This document shows, one piece after another, positions 61,830-64,000 of a stretch of 64,000 nucleotides of DNA. The translations under genes were made by a program, and so were the position numbers. The notes under the pieces are model-generated. The model was given only the letters and a program-made list of their open reading frames with translations, was not told where the DNA came from and ran no database searches. Origin of the DNA: Rhodocyclaceae bacterium (lineage in GTDB: Bacteria; Pseudomonadota; Gammaproteobacteria; Burkholderiales; Rhodocyclaceae); NCBI GenBank assembly GCA_013791905.1, contig VMSX01000009.1, forward strand, positions 124,001 to 188,000. The letters are read 5' to 3'. The stretch's first letter is position 1; the number at the start of each line of letters is the position of its first letter.

Positions 61830-62387
61830 ATGAACGAACTCATCATCGGCGGCGCCCGTTCGGGCAAGAGCGCCTTCGCCGAAGCACAGGCGCTGGCCTC
61901 CGGCCAGCGCGTCATCTACGTCGCCACCGCGCAGGCGCGGGACGCCGAAATGGCGCGGCGCGTCGCCCACCACCAGGCCCGCCGCCCGGCCGCCTGGCGC
62001 AGCATCGAAGCACCGCTGCGGCTGGCCGAAACGCTGGGTGCGCAAGCGGCGCCCGACACCTGCCTGCTGGTCGATTGCCTGACGCTGTGGCTGTCCAACC
62101 TCTTCTTCGCCGGCAGTGCGGCACGCCAGGCCGAAGCGGACGAGGCCATCGCCTGCCCGCTGCTCGCCGGCGAGACGCAGGCCCTGCTCGACGCGCTGCC
62201 GGCGTTGCCCGGCCGCATCATCCTCGTCAGCAACGAAGTCGGCTGGGGCATCGTGCCCATGCACCCCGTCTCGCGGTTGTTCGCCGACGAGCAGGGGCGG
62301 CTCAACCAGCGCGTCGCCGCAGTCAGCGACCGCGTCACCCTGGTCGTGGCAGGGCTGCCGCTGGAACTTAAATCGACCCGGATTTGA
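61830..62387 (+). CDS. cobU: Adenosylcobinamide kinase / guanylyltransferase
   Basis: A bifunctional enzyme of about 185 residues that phosphorylates adenosylcobinamide and transfers GMP from GTP. The P-loop GGARSGKSAFAE starts at residue 7. The nucleotide-site His lies in RRVAHHQARRP, and LLVDCLTLWLSNLF and VSNEVGWGIVPMHPVSRLFA are conserved. ATG at 61830 starts directly at the first beta strand, as in relatives. It is divergent from cobT, so riboswitch control does not extend to it. Confidence 0.93.
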   Translation: MNELIIGGARSGKSAFAEAQALASGQRVIYVATAQARDAEMARRVAHHQARRPAAWRSIEAPLRLAETLGAQAAPDTCLLVDCLTLWLSNLFFAGSAARQAEADEAIACPLLAGETQALLDALPALPGRIILVSNEVGWGIVPMHPVSRLFADEQGRLNQRVAAVSDRVTLVVAGLPLELKSTRI

Positions 62388-62666
62388 AAACGGGTCCGGG
62401 CAAGGTACTTGGGGCGGCTTACTGAGTCCACCAGCCGTTCCAGCTTGTAGATTAAGCCCCGGACTGCGGAAGGAACTCGGCCAGAATTGGCGGTTGGAAA
62501 ACTTGGTGCTTGATCCGCTGGATGATCTTGGCTGGGATCGCTGAATCTGTTTCGCAAAACAGATAAGTCGGCGCTGGCATGACACCGGCAAAATCCATCT
62601 TTGTCCGGGAAGGTGTTTCCAGTAGAGTAGCGGGTTTGGCAATGCCAACCTAAAAAGCGCCAGCCC
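62388..62666. other. Gap before hsdM: unresolved remnant and element A
   Basis: On the minus strand (about 62575-62457) an open stretch reads PTYLFCETDSAIPAKIIQRI then KHQVFQPPILAEFLPQSGA and a stop. It looks like the end of a protein, but I do not recognise it; its 5' part is an element A copy (62564-62587). A hairpin TCTGTTT/AAACAGA lies next to it. This may be a scar at the border of the restriction-modification locus. Confidence 0.4.
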
Positions 62667-64000
62667 ATGTTTGAACAAGCCTTCAAGAATATCGACAATG
62701 ACCTGCGCAACGAAGCCGGGTGCACCACCGAACTTGACTACACCGAGCAGACCTCCTGGCTGCTGTTTCTCAAGTATCTCGACGGGCTGGAGCAGGACAA
62801 GGCGATGGAGGCGGAACTGGAGGGGAAGCTCAGTGGCAAACCCTACGCTTTCATCCTCGACGAAGCCTACCGCTGGTCATCCTGGGCCGCGCCCAAGGAC
62901 AAAGACGGCAAGCTCGACCACAACAAGGCCCTGACCGGCGACGACCTGCGCGAGTTTGTCGATCGCAAGCTTTTCCCCTACCTGCACGGCTTCAAGCAGA
63001 AGGCCACTGGCCCGAACACCATCGAATACAAGATCGGCGAGATCTTCGGCGAGATCAAGAACAAGATTCAAAGCGGCTACAGCCTGCGCGAGATCATCGA
63101 CCACATCGACGAACTGCGTTTCCGTTCGCAGGCCGAGAAGCACGAACTCTCACACCTCTACGAAGCCAAGATCAAGAACATGGGCAACGCCGGGCGCAAC
63201 GGCGGCGAGTACTACACCCCGCGCCCGCTGATCCGCGCGATGGTGCAGGTGGTGCAGCCCAAGGTTGGCGAACGCATCTACGACGGTGCCTGCGGCTCGG
63301 CCGGCTTCCTTTGCGAATCCTTCGACTACCTGCGCGGCCAAGCCGGGCTGACCGCCGGCAATCTCAAGACACTTCAGGAGCGCACCTTCTACGGCAAGGA
63401 AAAGAAGCCGCTGGCCTATGTGATAGCGATCATGAACATGATCCTGCATGGCATCGAAGCGCCGAACATCATCCACACCAACACGCTGACCGAGAACCTG
63501 GCCGACATTCAGGACAAGGACCGGATGGACGTGATCCTCGCCAATCCCCCCTTCGGCGGCGGCGAGCGCAAGGAAGTGCAGCAGAACTTCCCCATCCGCA
63601 CCGGCGAGACGGCCTTCCTGTTCCTGCAACACTTCATCAAGATGCTCAAGGCCGGCGGCCGCGCCGGGGTGGTCATCAAGAACACCTTCCTGTCGAATAC
63701 CGACAACGCCTCGGTGAGCCTGCGCAAACTGCTGCTGGAAAGCTGCAACCTGCACACCGTCCTCGACTGCCCCGGCGGCACCTTCCAGGGCGCCGGCGTC
63801 AAGACCGTGGTGCTGTTCTTCGAGAAGGGAACAAAGACGCGCACGATCTGGTACTACCAGCTCGACCCCGGCCGCAACATGGGCAAGACCAACCCGCTCA
63901 ACGATGCCGACCTCGCCGAGTTTGTCGAACTGCAAAAGACCAAGGCCGACTCGGAGAAAAGCTGGAGCGTCGATGCCGCGACGATAGCCACCGCAACCTA
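62667..64000 (+). CDS. hsdM: Type I restriction-modification DNA methyltransferase subunit, partial
   Basis: The 5' 444 codons of an HsdM N6-adenine methyltransferase, cut by the window end. The N-terminal HsdM domain (AFKNIDNDLRNEAGCTTELD, TSWLLFLKYLDGLEQDKAME) is followed by the MTase core. There the GEYYTPRPLIRAMVQVV block and the SAM motif GACGSAGFL lie near residues 190-215, and the catalytic NPPFGG near 294. HsdS and HsdR are expected downstream, outside the window. No clear ribosome-binding site precedes the ATG. Type I systems are often acquired, which fits the scarred left border. Confidence 0.93.
   Translation, partial: MFEQAFKNIDNDLRNEAGCTTELDYTEQTSWLLFLKYLDGLEQDKAMEAELEGKLSGKPYAFILDEAYRWSSWAAPKDKDGKLDHNKALTGDDLREFVDRKLFPYLHGFKQKATGPNTIEYKIGEIFGEIKNKIQSGYSLREIIDHIDELRFRSQAEKHELSHLYEAKIKNMGNAGRNGGEYYTPRPLIRAMVQVVQPKVGERIYDGACGSAGFLCESFDYLRGQAGLTAGNLKTLQERTFYGKEKKPLAYVIAIMNMILHGIEAPNIIHTNTLTENLADIQDKDRMDVILANPPFGGGERKEVQQNFPIRTGETAFLFLQHFIKMLKAGGRAGVVIKNTFLSNTDNASVSLRKLLLESCNLHTVLDCPGGTFQGAGVKTVVLFFEKGTKTRTIWYYQLDPGRNMGKTNPLNDADLAEFVELQKTKADSEKSWSVDAATIATAT

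Overview
The window reads as a chromosome segment of a high-GC Gram-negative bacterium, most probably a betaproteobacterium of the Rhodocyclales/Nitrosomonadales kind. This is inferred from gene order (def-fmt-rsmB-DUF4390-ntrY-ntrX-trkA-trkH, LysM protein-dprA, rnb-tonB-aroE-mtgA), a DUF1631 protein, and a facultatively anaerobic, nitrate-respiring gene set. No rRNA, tRNA, CRISPR array or intact insertion sequence was seen.

Layout. 0-5.5 kb: MBL-fold hydrolase, AsmA-like protein, ROK sugar kinase, thioredoxin-like protein and MFS transporter (+ strand). 5.5-12 kb: a transposase scar, DUF1631 protein, the last third or less of a dihydrolipoamide dehydrogenase gene abutting an IS91-like remnant, priA and hemE (- strand). 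The AT-rich gap between priA and hemE carries three DnaA-box-like sites. 12-25 kb: a phosphofructokinase, two tandem trkH genes with trkA, the NtrY/NtrX two-component pair, DUF4390, rsmB, fmt, def. 25-41.5 kb: LysM protein, dprA, topB, HD-GYP phosphodiesterase, uppP, a YqiA-like esterase, rarD, a methyltransferase, a porin, an RNB exonuclease, a TonB-like protein, a NYN/LOTUS protein, aroE, mtgA. 41.6-53.4 kb: two divergently transcribed periplasmic nitrate reductase operons, napFDAGHBC (-) and napDAGHB (+). Each is preceded by an FNR-type site, and a decayed napC-like gene lies behind the second operon. 53.9-58.8 kb: an MgtE_N-CorA fusion and frdABCD. 59.1-62.4 kb: the cobalamin genes cobT-cobS-cobC behind a cobalamin riboswitch with its own terminator, and divergent cobU. 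62.7 kb to the end: the start of a type I restriction-modification hsdM.

Functionally the segment combines housekeeping genes with anaerobic respiration. Nap and Frd are both quinol-fed terminal reductases. Corrinoid assembly, K+ and Mg2+ uptake and envelope functions complete the set.

The most unusual feature is not a gene. A short dispersed repeat (element A) occurs about 18 times in 64 kb. Its 24-bp form starts AAAGTCGGCGCTGG and ends GACGGCG, and a 48/51-bp form has exactly 8 or 9 extra codons. Most copies lie inside conserved protein genes and keep the reading frame; others sit exactly on stop codons. A second, longer GC-rich repeat (element B) fills many gene borders, flanks or joins element A, and has been captured into rsmB, frdC and cobS. 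This resembles in concept the protein-invading palindromic elements of Rickettsia, but I know of no description of this family.
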